This document shows, in pieces, positions 36,400-49,660 of a stretch of 64,000 nt of DNA. Position numbers and translations under genes: made by a program. Source of the DNA: Odobenus rosmarus divergens (taxonomy: Eukaryota > Chordata > Mammalia > Carnivora > Odobenidae); NCBI RefSeq assembly GCF_000321225.1, contig NW_004451423.1, positions 37,464 through 101,463 on the forward strand, written 5' to 3'. Numbering within the stretch: position 1 is the first letter of the stretch; each line of letters opens with the position of its first letter. A model generated the notes under the pieces. The model saw only the letters and a list, made by a program, of their open reading frames with translations. It did no database searches and had not been told where the DNA came from.

Positions 36400-36502
36400 G
36401 GGGGACCTGGCTGGCTCAGTCCATAGAGCATGGGACTACTGATCTCAGAGTTATGAGTTCAAGCCCCCACATTGAGGGTAGAGCTTTCTTAAAAAGAAAA
36501 AA
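36400..36502 (+). mobile_element. Short tRNA-Lys-like Can-SINE
   Basis: GGGGGACCTGGCTGGCTCAG, CATAGAGCATGGGACTACTG and GAGTTCAAGCCCCCACATTG, with a poly(A)-like end. Exact target duplication AAATAAGGT at 36391-36399 and 36503-36511. Confidence 0.95.
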
Positions 36503-36759
36503 AAATAAGGTTCAGTTACTGCCTTGAAGGGCAGAGAATAAGATGTGAGGAAAGATGCCTAAACAAATAATTTTAAGAAAACTGGTAAGAGCTCTGATGA
36601 CAGACAGAATGAACTATAAGAGTAATATGTATTCTTCTTATTATTATTGTTATTGTTATTAATGACAGGAGATATGTTTGTTTTCCTTCATGCTTTTCTT
36701 ATTGTCCATCTTTGTGGTACGTTCAAAAAAGGATTTATTGGGTTCCTAATATTGAACCA

Positions 36760-37500
36760 GATTTATTTGGAGGATGGAGAAGTTATCAACTGAGAAATGT
36801 GTATCAGAAGTAAAATTCAAAACAAGACTTAGATACCTTAGGTTATGTTGAAGTGGGTTGAGTTTGAAGTTCTCTGGAATATCCAGATGGAAGGTTTAGC
36901 AGGCAGTTTGAAATATAAAATACATTTATGATTAATCAATGTGATAGTGCTAGGAGTCAGTCAACTCATTAAGAAAAAAAAGGTGCACAGAATGTTGGAG
37001 ATCAAAATATTTTTAGGGGGAAGAAGCATGGAGGAATCCATGATTGACACAAAGAAGAAATCAAAGAAGGGCAAAGAAAACATGAGTGCACTATCATGGA
37101 AACCAAGTGATGAAAATAGTTCAAGTAGAGAGGAGTTAACAATGCCAAGTACTAAAAAGAGATCAAGAGGCTATGGACAAGGATGCATCCATTAAATACC
37201 ATTAGCTCCCTAATTTTGGTGAGAATGTTCAGGAGAATAAGAGAACAGGAATCACATTTGAAGAGCTTGAAGTGTCCAAATATATGGTCTGGAATTATCA
37301 GTGGAAATAAGGAGAACATTAATTCTTCCTGTTTGTCCTAGAAGAAGACAGTCTTCTTTGGAATATGTAGGCAAAAGAGTGGCAGTGTCAGTAGAAAGCC
37401 AAATTTTAATTAAGTCAAAGACGTTTTAAAAAGTTGAAGAAAGATACTAAATATTTAATAAGGTTGTTGGCAACAAAACGGGGAACATCAAGGAGCACAA
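36760..37500 (+). repeat. Old dispersed repeat, family not named (copy 2, 3' part)
   Basis: Phrases that follow those of copy 1 in this repeat: ATATCCAGATGGAAGGTTTA, GCAGGCAGTTTGAAATATAA, GGAAACCAAGTGATGAAAAT, CTAAAAAGAGATCAAGAGGC. The 84-codon frame at 36941-37195 lies inside it and is Lys/Ser-rich chance coding. Confidence 0.42.
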
Positions 37501-39110
37501 AATAAGGTGCTAATTTAAAGTTCAGTGGGGGAGGGCTACTAGATAACTTAGCTTAAACCATCCAATACCTAGATGTTTCAGTGTTTCAATCATTTAGTTG
37601 AATGCACAGAATTCGAGATACTTCCATATCACACTGAATTTATTCTCTATGTAATATGCTAAGGAGTAAGTTAAAACATGTTTAGAACCATGAGGTAGTG
37701 CCTTTCTAAATTAGTCCCTGATGGTCTAGAAAAGTTTGTTTTTGAAGTTGTCATATGTATAATTAGGAAAAAGTCATGATGATGTGATTTTCTTTTTATT
37801 TTTAAGAAACCCTTTATTTTTAAGCTAAGATCAAAATAAAATAAATTATAAAAGAGTAAGCATAAAGTTAAATATATGGTTTTTGCCCTTCAAAATTTGC
37901 TTAAAAATTTCCTTCATATATGCTAAAATTTTTAGACTTTAGGGTTATGGATTTGCTTTATACCCTTTTGAATATAGCACCAGTCAACCCACAGCACTGT
38001 TTTGATCCTTAGTATTGTAACAGAATAAAATAAGTATAATTTATATGTTTATGTTCATTAGTCTGTTACATCATTTAAAGTTGAGAATTCAATTAAGGAC
38101 ACTCTCAGAATGATTTAATTGAAGCTAGGTTTTTTAGTTTGCATTTTCTTGAAAAATCAGATCATTTCTGAATATATATCAAACAACATCATTTTATATG
38201 ATATTTTTCAAGTACATATTTCAAGTAAACACCCCTCTGTGGTAATATAAACTGTCATAAATCATATTTCTGAAAGTTACATGCACAATATATCATTAAA
38301 TATGGGCACACAAATAAGTAAAGTGCATGGTTTATTTATGTAATTATTCAGGAAATTCAACATTGGTTTCTAGTGCAATAAAAAAAAGGATGTTGCCAGA
38401 GGATATAAAGCACACTGTTCCATCAGGAGCATTGCTTTAATCTGGAAGCAGCTATAATTTAAGAACTGGAGGTTGAGTCTCGTCATACATCTGCTTGTTA
38501 ATATCATTTCCCTACTGCTATTTGTTTACAGACTTTGTTTTGATTTGGAGAATTACAATGTCCATAACAGAGCTTCTTAATCCTCTATTTTTATTTTTAT
38601 TTTTTTCTAAACTGTACCAACAATGAATTGTGGCATTCTATATTATAACTATACCTGCCATTAGAAAGTGAAAAATGAGCCAGGGAATTGGAAGTTGGAT
38701 TTTTTTCTCCCTGATTGATTCAAACACAGACTATATCAGATAAAATTAGAAAAAAATACAGCATTTAAGGTTTTATTATGATAAACTACTGATTGAGAAG
38801 TCCTTAATAATACATAAACAATATTTTTTTCATGAAACAGCATAGTTATCTCTTCTATGTCTTAGTAAAAACGCAAAGAATTCACTGAAAATTGATTCAG
38901 TTACTCTTTGGATAACTTTGTAACTAGAACTTAGAAACCACATCAGAAGCTGCTATTACTTCTATATTTAATTGCTATAGTGTGCACTTGTTGATGATAC
39001 AGGATTTAGCTGCTTACAGGTATCAATTTTTTATGTAATTTTCATAGGGACTCTGTCCAAGGCAGACACTTGTTCAGAGCTTGGACAAAGACATTATTTC
39101 AGTATTTTTC
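37501..39110. other. Unique AT-rich DNA
   Basis: No repeat or gene that I can name. Confidence 0.45.
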
Positions 39111-39142
39111 CATAGAAATATATATATATATATATATATATA

Positions 39143-39332
39143 TTTTAAAGATTTTATTTATTTATTTGAGAGAGAGAGAATGAGAAATAGAAAGCACGAG
39201 AGGGAAGAGGGTCAGAGGGAGAAGCGGACTCCCTGCCGAGCAGGGAGCCCGATGTGGAACTCGATCCCGGGACTCCAGGATCATGACCTGAGCTGAAGGC
39301 AGTCGCTTAACCAACTGAGCCACCCAGGCGCC
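39143..39332 (-). mobile_element. Can-SINE (minus strand) next to (TA)n
   Basis: AAAGATTTTATTTATTTATT to GAGCCACCCAGGCGCC, well conserved. Target duplication CATAGAAATATA at 39111-39122 and 39333-39344. A (TA)n tract (39118-39142) has grown between the left duplicate and the SINE tail. Confidence 0.96.
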
Positions 39333-39344
39333 CATAGAAATATA

Positions 39345-40292
39345 TTTTATTCCATCGTATTTAAACATGTATCAGCTCTTTCTATCTTTGATTAGAAAAT
39401 AATCCGGCATAAATTTAGGTTTAATTATGTTTCAAAATTATTCAAAAGATCAGTGCACATATCTCTGAAGACTATGTTTCTGTGTACATTCAAAATGAAA
39501 TAGCAACACAAGTGTCAATCAATAAAGACCAAGTACGTTGGCCATTGTAAGGTTGATTTAGTGTTATACGGAATTAGGAAAAATTAATAAGCAACAAATC
39601 CACTTAGTTACCACTAGTTCAAACTTTCAGATCAGTGATGTTTTTATTCATGTTGGAATTCCCTTTGTGATTGAATGATAAAAGCTGAAGGTATTCACAT
39701 ACCATTCAGTTTCTTCAAAAATATATCATTGAAGCATATTGCATATGTTAAGAGGAATTTAACATGGATCTTAGGATTGTAAAATAGTAGCAACTTGTTC
39801 CAGATGAAACTGAATTTGGTATTCTGTGTTTAATAAGAGTAGAAACTCCTAAAAGGCAAGGGTTATGACTTAAGATTCTTTGTAGCCACCGAAGTTAAGA
39901 CTCAATATATGCATTTTGATTAAGAATGTCCTACCAGTGAGATTAAAAGGTTTACCACACATGTGTTCAGATATTTCACCCAGTTCATATGAAGGCATGT
40001 ATCATATTGTGTCAAAGTAAAGACAGATGCTCTGGAGATTATCAGTATCCTCTTACCACTCAACAGACATAGGCAATTTGTTGGGCATAGTTCAAGATGG
40101 AATGACATCATTGAAGTCCATTTTTTATTGTTAGTGATATTTCCCCTCTCCACTAATAAGTCAAATTCAACTAAAGCAGGGGTCCCATGTATTGTACGTG
40201 TACTGCGTGAAAAGCATTCTTATTGTTTTCATTCATGAAAATTTAATTAATGTGTGCAACTGGGAGGTGGATAATGAGATTTTGGGAAAAAC

Positions 40293-40333
<41 letters not shown>

Positions 40334-40640
40334 ACAGAGAGACAGAGAGGAGAACATTTGTCAGGCAAACAATTTATTACAATGTCAGCATGTATCATGA
40401 TAAAATATATCTCTTTAACAGATTTCAGTGTTTTCTGTTCTATTTTTTTAAACTTTTTGAGTAGTAAGAAAAATAAAATGAATTGAAAAGAAACATAACA
40501 ACTTCTAAAAGCTTAAAACATTCCAAAAAGTGTGTTGCAAACCTTCTTACATAAACAAATTCTAAGAAAAAGTATACAATTTATTGAAACTATAGTTGAA
40601 AAAAATTGGTATTCTTACAAAATGCCTTTTACTTCACGTT
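39345..40640. other. Unique DNA with (GT)n microsatellite
   Basis: A perfect (GT)17 lies at 40296-40329. I recognise nothing else here. Confidence 0.5.
40296..40329. repeat. (GT)n microsatellite
   Basis: Seventeen uninterrupted GT units, so length variation between individuals is likely. Confidence 0.97.
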
Positions 40641-40654
40641 CTCATTTTTTTTTT

Positions 40655-40702
40655 CTTTTAAAGATTTTATTTATTTATTCATGAGAGACAGAGGGAGAGA
40701 GA

Positions 40703-40744
<42 letters not shown>

Positions 40745-40862
40745 GAGAGAGAGAAGCAGGCTCCCAAGGAGCAGGGAGCCTGATGCAGGACTCGATCCCA
40801 GGACCCTGGGATCACAACCTGAGCCGAAGGCAGACGCTCAACCATCTGAGCCACCCAGGCAC
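40655..40862 (-). mobile_element. Can-SINE (minus strand) with expanded GA tract
   Basis: AAGATTTTATTTATTTATTC to ATCTGAGCCACCCAGGCAC. The CT-rich body has expanded into about 70 bp of (GA)n/(GGGA) at 40685-40754. Target duplication CTCATTTTTTTT / CTCATATTTTTTT. Confidence 0.95.
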
Positions 40863-41211
40863 CTCATATTTTTTTTGTAATAAGCACATTTTATACTCAA
40901 GTATACGGAGTCACTATAAAGTCCAGAAACAAATGAAACACATAGTATTTTTTATCTTATATGATTAGTTAAATGATATTAAATGGTATATTTAATGTGA
41001 TATCCCTCATTAAGAATGCTTAAGACAATGTGTTATGCAAAACCACAATGGACATTGTGTATTAATGCATTTCCATTCATCTCAGAACACATATTCATGA
41101 TGTACTGCCTCGCATAGTTTGTCTCTCTGATTTCCCCTGAAAATCCTGTGTCATTAGTATATCTCAGAAGTATCAAGTAGATACAATAGGTTTAAGAAAT
41201 AAAATAATATT

Positions 41212-41398
41212 GGGGCGCCTGTGTGGCTCAATTGTTAAGCATCTGCCTTCGGATCAGGTCATGATCCCAGGGTCCTGGGATCAAACCCCACATGGGGCTC
41301 CCTACTCCACGTGAAGCATACGTCTCCCTTTCCCACTCCCCCTGCTGTGTTCCCTCTCTTGCTGTGTCTCTCTCTGTCAAATAAATAAATAAAATCAT
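41212..41398 (+). mobile_element. Can-SINE, young arctoid type
   Basis: GGGGCGCCTGTGTGGCTCAA with AATTGTTAAGC, CCCACTCCCCCTGCTGTGTT and TCTCTCTGTCAAATAAATAA. Target duplication AAATAATATT / AATAATATT. Confidence 0.95.
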
Positions 41399-41540
41399 TA
41401 AATAATAATATTATTATTAATCTGTATTTTCAGATTTTAGGGACACCCTAAATGCTTCAGATCATTTAACAAAGACCCTGAGTCTCATGTATATGTTCTC
41501 TATCTTCTATTTTACTGCTTATTTCAAAATTCTCTACACA

Positions 41541-41737
41541 GGGGTAGTTGGGTTGTTCAGTTCATTAAGTGTCTGACTCTTGGATTCCACTCAAGTCATG
41601 ACCTCAGGGTCCGGGATCAAACCCCACATCATGTTCCATGTACAACATGGCGTGTGCTTGAGATTCTTTCTCTCTCTCTGCCCCTCTTCCTTGTGCTGTC
41701 TCTCTCGCTCCAAAATAAATAAATAAAATATTTTTAA
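41541..41737 (+). mobile_element. Can-SINE, diverged; first insertion at a reused target site
   Basis: GGGGTAGTTGGGTTGTTCAG head and AAATAAATAAATAAAATATT tail. Target duplication AAATTCTCTACACA (41527-41540) / AAATTCTTTACATA (41738-41751). The right-hand duplicate is also the left-hand duplicate of the L1 that follows. Confidence 0.93.
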
Positions 41738-41752
41738 AAATTCTTTACATAG

Positions 41753-42627
41753 GGGAAAAAAGATGGCAGAAGAGTAGGGGACCCTATTCCAACCACTCCC
41801 CCGGATTGAGCTGGATATCTACCAGACAACTCTGAACACCCATGAAATCACCCTGAGATGTAAAAAGATATATCTGGATCTCTACAAACAGAATATTGCA
41901 GGTGGTTGGTTTCGAGGTATGAAGCAGGGAGCCGTGATTCTTCAGGCACATATCAGAAGATAAATGGAAGAGGGAGGGAGCTGCCATAAGCACTGACGCC
42001 GGGAAGGTGAAATAACACAAGAGTGCAAAAGCCTCCAATGCTGGGCACCGGGCACAGACTCGCACCGGAAAGACTTTAGGGCAGCCTCCTGGACTGAAAC
42101 TTGGAGCAGCGGGGCTGCATGTGTGAACTGGGGGTGGCTGGTGGTTTTAGAAGCACAAAGGGCAAAGAAGTGTCCCCACCTGGAAGTGAGGACTGAGAGC
42201 GCTGCTGAGGGGTGTACAACACAGGACACAGCAGATTATAGCAGCAAAGACAGAAATGGTGATAGTGTGGCCTGGAGAGCTCATTGAAGAACAGACTGCA
42301 ATCTCTCTATTCTAAGGCAGAGGGTTGGAAATGATATCTTCTGCTCTGATTCTCAGAAGAGATGCAGAAAGCCACCAGAGAAAGATATCAGAGAACAAAC
42401 TCCCCCCAAAACCAGTTTTCACTGAGCCCATCCCTGGCCACAGTGGGCAAGGCAAATCTGCCCAAACAAGGTTGCCCAAGTACCACCAGAGCAGGCCCCT
42501 CCAACAGAAGACAGGCTGGGAGAAGGAGAGGCCAACAACCCAAAGGTCCCTATAAAACAAGTGCATCTTGCTTAGGATGTGGTCAATAATTTGGACTCTG
42601 TACATTCCCTCAACCACCCTCAACAGA
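41753..42627 (+). promoter_or_regulatory. L1 5'UTR, short type
   Basis: About 875 bp between the L1 5' end and the ORF1 ATG. After the shared first ~25 bases (AAGATGGCAGAAGAGTAGGG) it differs from the 1.6 kb 5'UTR of the L1 at 7212, so a different L1 lineage or promoter is involved. It reads toward the LDHA retrocopy and could once have driven transcription through it. That last point is inference. Confidence 0.65.
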
Positions 42628-43494
42628 ATGAATAGGAGGAGGAACACCCAAAAGAAGAAAGACACAGAGACTGTGACTTCTGCCACAGTTTACAAATGGA
42701 TACAGATGTAACCAACATGTCAAAGATGGAATTCAGGCTACCAGTTGTGAAGACAATAGCTAGAAGGGAGAAATCGATTTATGGCAATATAGAGTCTCTA
42801 AGGGTAGAAATGAAAGCTGAACTGGCAGAACTTAAAAATGCTATCAATGAGAACCAATCTAATCTAAATACTCTTAACAGCTAGGGTAACCGAGGCAGAA
42901 GAACAAATTAGTGATCTAGAAGACCAATTGATAGAAAAGAAAGATAAAGAGGAAGCCATGGAGAAATAACTCAAAATCCATGCAAACAGAATGAGAGAAA
43001 TAAGTGACACCATGAAAAGTTCCAATGTCAGAATTATTGGGATCCCTGAGGGGGTGGAGAGAGAGAGAGAGGACGAGAAGATATATTTGAGCAAATCATA
43101 GCTGAAAACTTCCCTAATCTGGGGAATGAAACAAACATTCGTGTCCTAGAGGCAGGGAAGACCCCTCCCAAGATCAAGGAAAACAGGCCAACGCCCCGGC
43201 TTCTAATAGTAAAACTCACAAATCTTAGAACCAAGGAAACCACCTTAAGGGCAGTTAAGGGGAAGAGATTCCTTACAAACAGAAGGAGGAACATCAGAAT
43301 AATGTCAGACCTATCCACAGAGACCTGGCAAGGCAGAAAGGGCTGGCAAGATATATTCAGGGTACTAAATGAGAAGAACATGCAGCCAAGAATACTTTAT
43401 CTGGCAAGGCTGTCATTTAGAATGAATGGAGAGATGCAGAGCTTCCAAGACTGGCAGAAACTGAAAGAATATGTGACTACTAAACCGGCGCTGC

Positions 43495-43512
43495 AAGAAA
43501 TATTAAGGGGGG
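43495..43512 (+). repeat. Target-site duplication, left copy
   Basis: AAGAAATATTAAGGGGGG, 18 bp, identical to 45178-45195. On the opposite strand the cut is at TTTCTT/GC, compatible with L1 endonuclease. One more G follows and may belong to either side. Confidence 0.95.
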
Positions 43513-43562
43513 GTGTCGGAGCTGCTGCCGCCGAGTCCAGATCCAACCTCGCGCACCACTGA

Positions 43563-44477
<915 letters not shown>

Positions 44478-45138
44478 CTTAGTGTCCCTTGCATCTTGGG
44501 ACAGAATGGAATTTCAGATGTTGTGAAGGTTACTCTGACTCCTGAGGAGGAGGCCCATTTGAAGAAGAGTGCAGATACACTTTGGGGATCCAAAAGGAGC
44601 TGCAGTTTTAAAGTTTTCTAATGTACCACTTCACTGTCTAGACTATAGCAGGATTTTAGTTGGAGGTTGTGTATATTGTCCTTATTATCTGATCTGTTAC
44701 TCAAGTAATATTAAAATGGCCTAAGAAAAAACATCAGTTTCCTAAAGTTCCAAATAGGAATGGTTCACCAAACCCTGCAGCTGTATCCTGATACTGGATG
44801 ATACCTGTCTTTGTAGCCCTAAATTGGTTAACGTAAGTTAGCCCACCGTCTCAGAGGCTCCACTGCCAGAGCTGCAGTGGCTCTGCACACCAGATGTGTG
44901 TTTACTGTGTTTTCTGTCACTTCGGGTTCCTTCCCCCAACACCTGACATGCCTAGTCCATCTTTTCCAGTCAGTCACATCCTGGAATCCAATGTATAAAT
45001 TCAATATTGCGTGTATTGTGCATAACTGTCCTAAAGGATCTTACTTTGTGTACCATGTATGTCAGAATATAGTGTACATGGCCATATAATGTAAAAAGAC
45101 AATGCAACCAACTAAGTGTCATACCAACTAAAATACCA

Positions 45139-45144
45139 AATAAA
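45139..45144 (+). terminator. LDHA: Polyadenylation signal of the LDHA retrocopy
   Basis: AATAAA 24 bases before the poly(A) tract, matching a normal LDHA mRNA 3' end. It now lies inside the L1 and could end an L1 transcript early. Confidence 0.85.
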
Positions 45145-45177
45145 TTTTGAACGGTGACTCTTTTTTGAAAAAAAAAA

Positions 45178-45195
45178 AAGAAATATTAAGGGGGG
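45178..45195 (+). repeat. Target-site duplication, right copy
   Basis: AAGAAATATTAAGGGGGG. It shares its first two A bases with the end of the poly(A) tract. Confidence 0.95.
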
Positions 45196-45281
45196 TTCTA
45201 TAAAAGGAGAAAGACCCCAAGAGTGATATAGAAAAGAAATTTACAGCGACAATCTATAAAAACAAGGACTTCACAGGCAAC

Positions 45282-48200
45282 ATGATGACAATAAATTCAT
45301 ATCTTTCAAGATTCATCCTCAATGTGAATGGCCTAAATGCTCCCAAAAATGGCACAGGATTGCAGAATGGATAAAAAGAAAGGACGCATCCATATGCTGC
45401 CTACAAGAGACACATTTTGAGCCTAAAGATACATCCAGACTGAAAGTGAAGAGATGGATATCCATCTTCCATGGCAACGGACCTCAAAAGAAAGCTGGGG
45501 TAGCAATTCTTATATCACACAAATTAGATTTTAAGCTAAAGACTGAAGTTGGATACACAGAAGGACACTATATCATTCTGAAAAGGTTTATCCAACAAGA
45601 AGATCTAACAATTTTAAATATCTATATTCCCAACATGGGAGCAGCCATCTACATAAGCCAACTATTAACCAAAATAGTAATATTGATAATAATACATTAT
45701 TGTAGGAGACCACAGTACTCCACTTTCAGCAATAGACAGATCATCTAAGCAGAAAATCAACAAAGAAACAAGAGCTTTGAATGACAGACTGGACCAGATG
45801 GACCTCATAGATATATACAGAACATTCCACCCTAACACAACAGAATACTCATTCTTCTCAAGTGCACGCGGAACTTTCTCCAGAATAGACCACATGCTGG
45901 GTCACAAATCAGGTCTCAACCAATAACAAAAGGCTGAGATTATTCCCTGCATATTCTCAGACCACAGTGCTTTAAAACTGGAACTCAATCACAAGAAAAA
46001 ATTTGGCAGAAATTCAAACACTTGGAAGCTAAAGACCACTCTGCTCAAGAATGTTTGGGTCAACCAGGAAATCAGAGAAGAACTTAAACAATTCATGGAA
46101 ATCAATGAGAATGAAAACACATCGGTCCAAAACCTATGGGATACTGCAAAGGTGGTCCTAAGAGGGAAATACATAGCCATCCAAGTCTCACTCAAAAAAA
46201 TAGAAAAATCCTGAACTCACCAACTAACTTTACACCTTAAAGAACTGGAGAAAAAGCAACAAATGATGCCTAAGCCATGCATTAGAAGAGAAATAAATAA
46301 GATTAGAGCAGAGATCAATGAATTAGAAACCAGAAACACATTGAATCAGATCAACGAAACTAGAAGCTGGTTCTTTGAAAGAATTAATAAGATCGAAAAA
46401 CCACTGGCCAGACTTATTCAAAAGAAAAGAGAAAGGACACAAATTAATAAAGTTATGAACGAAAGGAGAGAGATCACGACTAACACCAAGGAAATAGAAA
46501 CAATTATTTTAGAAATTATTATCAACTACTATATGCCAATAAGTTAAGCAACCTGGATGAAATGGATGCCTTCCTGGAAACCTATAAACTGCCAAGACTG
46601 AAACAGGAAGAAATTGACACCAATAACCAGTAACGAGATTGAAGCAGTGATCTAAAACCTTCCAAAAAACAAGAGTCCAGGGCCTGATGGATTCCCTGGG
46701 GAATTCTACCAAACATTCAAAGAAGAAATAATACCTATTCTACTGGAGCTGTTTCTAGTTTCAAAAAAATAGAAACAGAAGGAAAGCTTCCAGACTCGTT
46801 CTATGAGGCCAGCATTACCTTAATCCCCAAACCAGGCAAAGACCCAATCAAAAAGTAGAATTTCAGATCGATATCCCTGAAGAATATGGATTCCAAAATT
46901 CTCAAGAAAATCCTAGCTAGTAGGATCTAACAACACATTAAACAGATCATCCACCACGACCAAGTGGGATTTATCCCCGGGATGAAAGGGTGGTTCAACA
47001 TTCGCAAATCAATCAATGTGATAGAACACATTAATAAGAGAAGGGAGAAGAACTGTATGGTCCTCTCAATGCAGAAAAAACATTTGACAAAATACAACAT
47101 CCTTTCCTGATTAAAACTCTTCAGAGTATAGGGATAAAGGGAACATTCCTGAAGTTCATAAGATCCATCTATGAAAAACCCACAGTGAATATCATCCTCA
47201 ATGGGGAAAAGCTGAGAGGTTTTCCCTTAAGATCAGGAACAGGACAAGGATGCCCACTCTCACCACTATTGTTCAACATAGTACTAGAAGTCCTAGCAAC
47301 AGTAATCAGACAACAAAAAGAAATCAAAGGCATCCGAATCGGCAAAGAAGAAGTCAAACTCTCTCTTTTCACAGATGACATGATACTTTATGTGGAAAAC
47401 CCAAAGACTCCACCCCCAAATTACTTGAACTCATACAACAATTCAGTAATGTGGCAGGATACAAAATCAATGCACAGAAATCAGTTGCTTTCTTATACAC
47501 TAACAACGCAACTGTAGAAAGAGAAATTAGAGAAATGATTCCATTTACAGTAGCACCAAAAAACCATAAGATACCTCGGAATAAACTTAACCAAAGTGGT
47601 AAAGGATCTATACTGTAGGAACTACAGAACACTCATGAAAGAAATTGAAGAAGACACAAAAAGATAGAAAAATATTCCATGCTCATGGATCGGAAGAATA
47701 AACATTGTTAAATTGTTTATGCTACCCTGAGCAATCTATACCTTCAGTGCCATCCTGATCAAAATTCCAATGACATTTTTCAAAGTGCTGGAACAAACAA
47801 TCCTAAAATTTGTATGGAATCAGAAAAGACCCCGAATCTCCAAGGAAATGTTGAAGAAGAAAAACAAAGCTGGGGCCATCATATTGCCTGATTTTTAGCT
47901 ATATTACAAAGCAGTGATCACCAAGACAGCATGGTACTCGCACAAAAACAGACATATAGACCAATGGAACAGAATAGAGAGCCCAGATATGGACCCCCAA
48001 CTTTATGGTCAAATAATCTTTGACAAAGCAGGAAAAAACATGCAATGGAAAAAAGACAGTCTCTTCAATAAATGGTGATGGGAAAATTGGACAGCCATAT
48101 ACAGAAGAATGAAACTGGACCATTCTCTTACACCCTACACAAAGACAATCTCAAAATGGATGAAAGACCTCAATGTGAGACAGGAATCCATCAAAATCCG

Positions 48201-49097
48201 TGAGAAGAACATAGGCAGTTACCTTTTTGACATCGGCCCCAGCACATTCTTTCAAGATACATCTCCAAAGACTAGTGAAACAAAAGCAAAAATGAACTTT
48301 TGGGATTTCATCAAGATAAAAAGCTTCTGCACAGCAAAGGAAAAAGTCAACAAAACAAAGAGGCAACCCATGGAATGGGAGAAGATTTTTGCAAATGACA
48401 CTACAGACAAAGGGCTGATATCCAAGATCTATAAAGATCTTCTCAAACTCAACACCCAAAAAACAAATAATCAAGTCAGAAAATGGGCAGAAGACATGAA
48501 TAGGCACTTCTCCAAAGAAGACATACAAATGGCTAACAGACACATGAAAAAATGTCATCATCATTAGCCATCAGGGAAATTCCAATCAAAACCACATTGA
48601 GATACCACCTTACGCCAGTTAGAATGTCAAAAATTTACAAGGCAAGCAACAACAAATGTCGGAGTGGTTATGGAGAAAGGGGAATCCTCTTACACTGTTA
48701 GTGTGAATGGAAGTTGGCACAGCCACTTTGGAAAACAGTGTGGAGGTTCCTCAAGACATTAAAAATAGAGCTACCCTATGACCCAGACATTGCACTCCTG
48801 GGTATTTACCCCAAAGACACAGATGTAGAGAAAAGAAGGGCCAAATGCACCCCAATGTTCATAGCAGCAATGTCCACAATAACCAAACTGTGGAAAGAGC
48901 TGAGATGCCCTCCAACAGATGAATGGGTAAAGAAGATGTGGTCCATACATACAATGGAATATTACTCAGCCATCATTAAGGATGAATACCCAGCTTTTAC
49001 ACCAACATGGATGGGACTGGAGGAGATTATGCTAAGTGAAATAAGTCAAGCAGAGTAAGACAATTATCATATGGTTTCACTTATTTGTGGAACATAA
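45282..49097 (+). pseudogene. L1 ORF2 (endonuclease - reverse transcriptase), multiply broken
   Basis: ORF2p nicks target DNA and primes reverse transcription there. Order seen: endonuclease text at 45281-46000 (KKAGVAILISHKLDF, EGHYIILKRFIQQEDLTILN), linker at 46000-46550, and RT at 46700-47520 with [20 protein letters not shown] and [12 protein letters not shown]. The last is the catalytic FADD motif with Ala changed to Thr and both Asp kept. The C-terminal region is at 48109-49058. Several frameshifts and stops (for example near 45749, 46545, 47516, 48565, 49056) disable it. The expected terminal stop is at 49095-49097. Confidence 0.9.
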
Positions 49098-49450
49098 GGA
49101 ATAGCATGGAGGACATTAGGAGAAGGAAGAGAAAAATGAAGGGGGTGAAATCAGAAGGGGAGACGAACTATGAGAAACCATGGACTCCAAAAAACAAACT
49201 GAGAGTTTTAGAGGAGCAGGAAGTAAGGGGATGGATTAGCCTGGTGATGGGTATTAAGGTGGGCATGTATTGCATGGAGCACTGGATGTTATATGCAAAC
49301 AATGAATCATGGAACACTACATCAAAAACTAATGATATACTGTATGGTGATTAACATAACATAATAAAAGAAAAAAAACTAATGATGTATTTTATGGTGA
49401 CTAACATAACATAATAAAATTAAATTAATTAAAAAAATTTCATTACATAG

Positions 49451-49646
49451 GGACACCTGGGTGACTCAGTCAGTTGAGCGTCTGCCTTTGGCTTGGGTGG
49501 TGATGCCAGGGTCCTGGGATCGAGCCCTGAGTCAGGCTCCCTGCTCGGTGGGGAGCCTGCTTCTCCCTCTCCCTCTGCCTGCCACTCTGCCTACTTGTGC
49601 TCTCTCTCTATCTCTTTGTCAAATACATAAATAAAATCTTTTTAAA
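49451..49646 (+). mobile_element. Can-SINE; third insertion at the reused target site
   Basis: GACACCTGGGTGACTCAGTC head and AAATACATAAATAAAATCTT tail. Its flanks AAATTTCATTACA (49435) and AAATTATTTACA (49647) are imperfect copies of the same target that flanks the L1 and the SINE at 41541. Confidence 0.93.
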
Positions 49647-49660
49647 AAATTATTTACAAA

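Noticed and set aside
36941..37195. An 84-codon Lys/Ser-rich frame
   Set aside because: It falls inside an old dispersed repeat and has no known domain.
40267..40486. Cys-Val repeat proteins
   Set aside because: Frames read through the (GT)17 microsatellite.
42325..42589. Two overlapping frames of 75-76 codons upstream of L1 ORF1
   Set aside because: They lie in the L1 5'UTR, and neither resembles ORF1p. L1 5'UTRs often contain chance frames.
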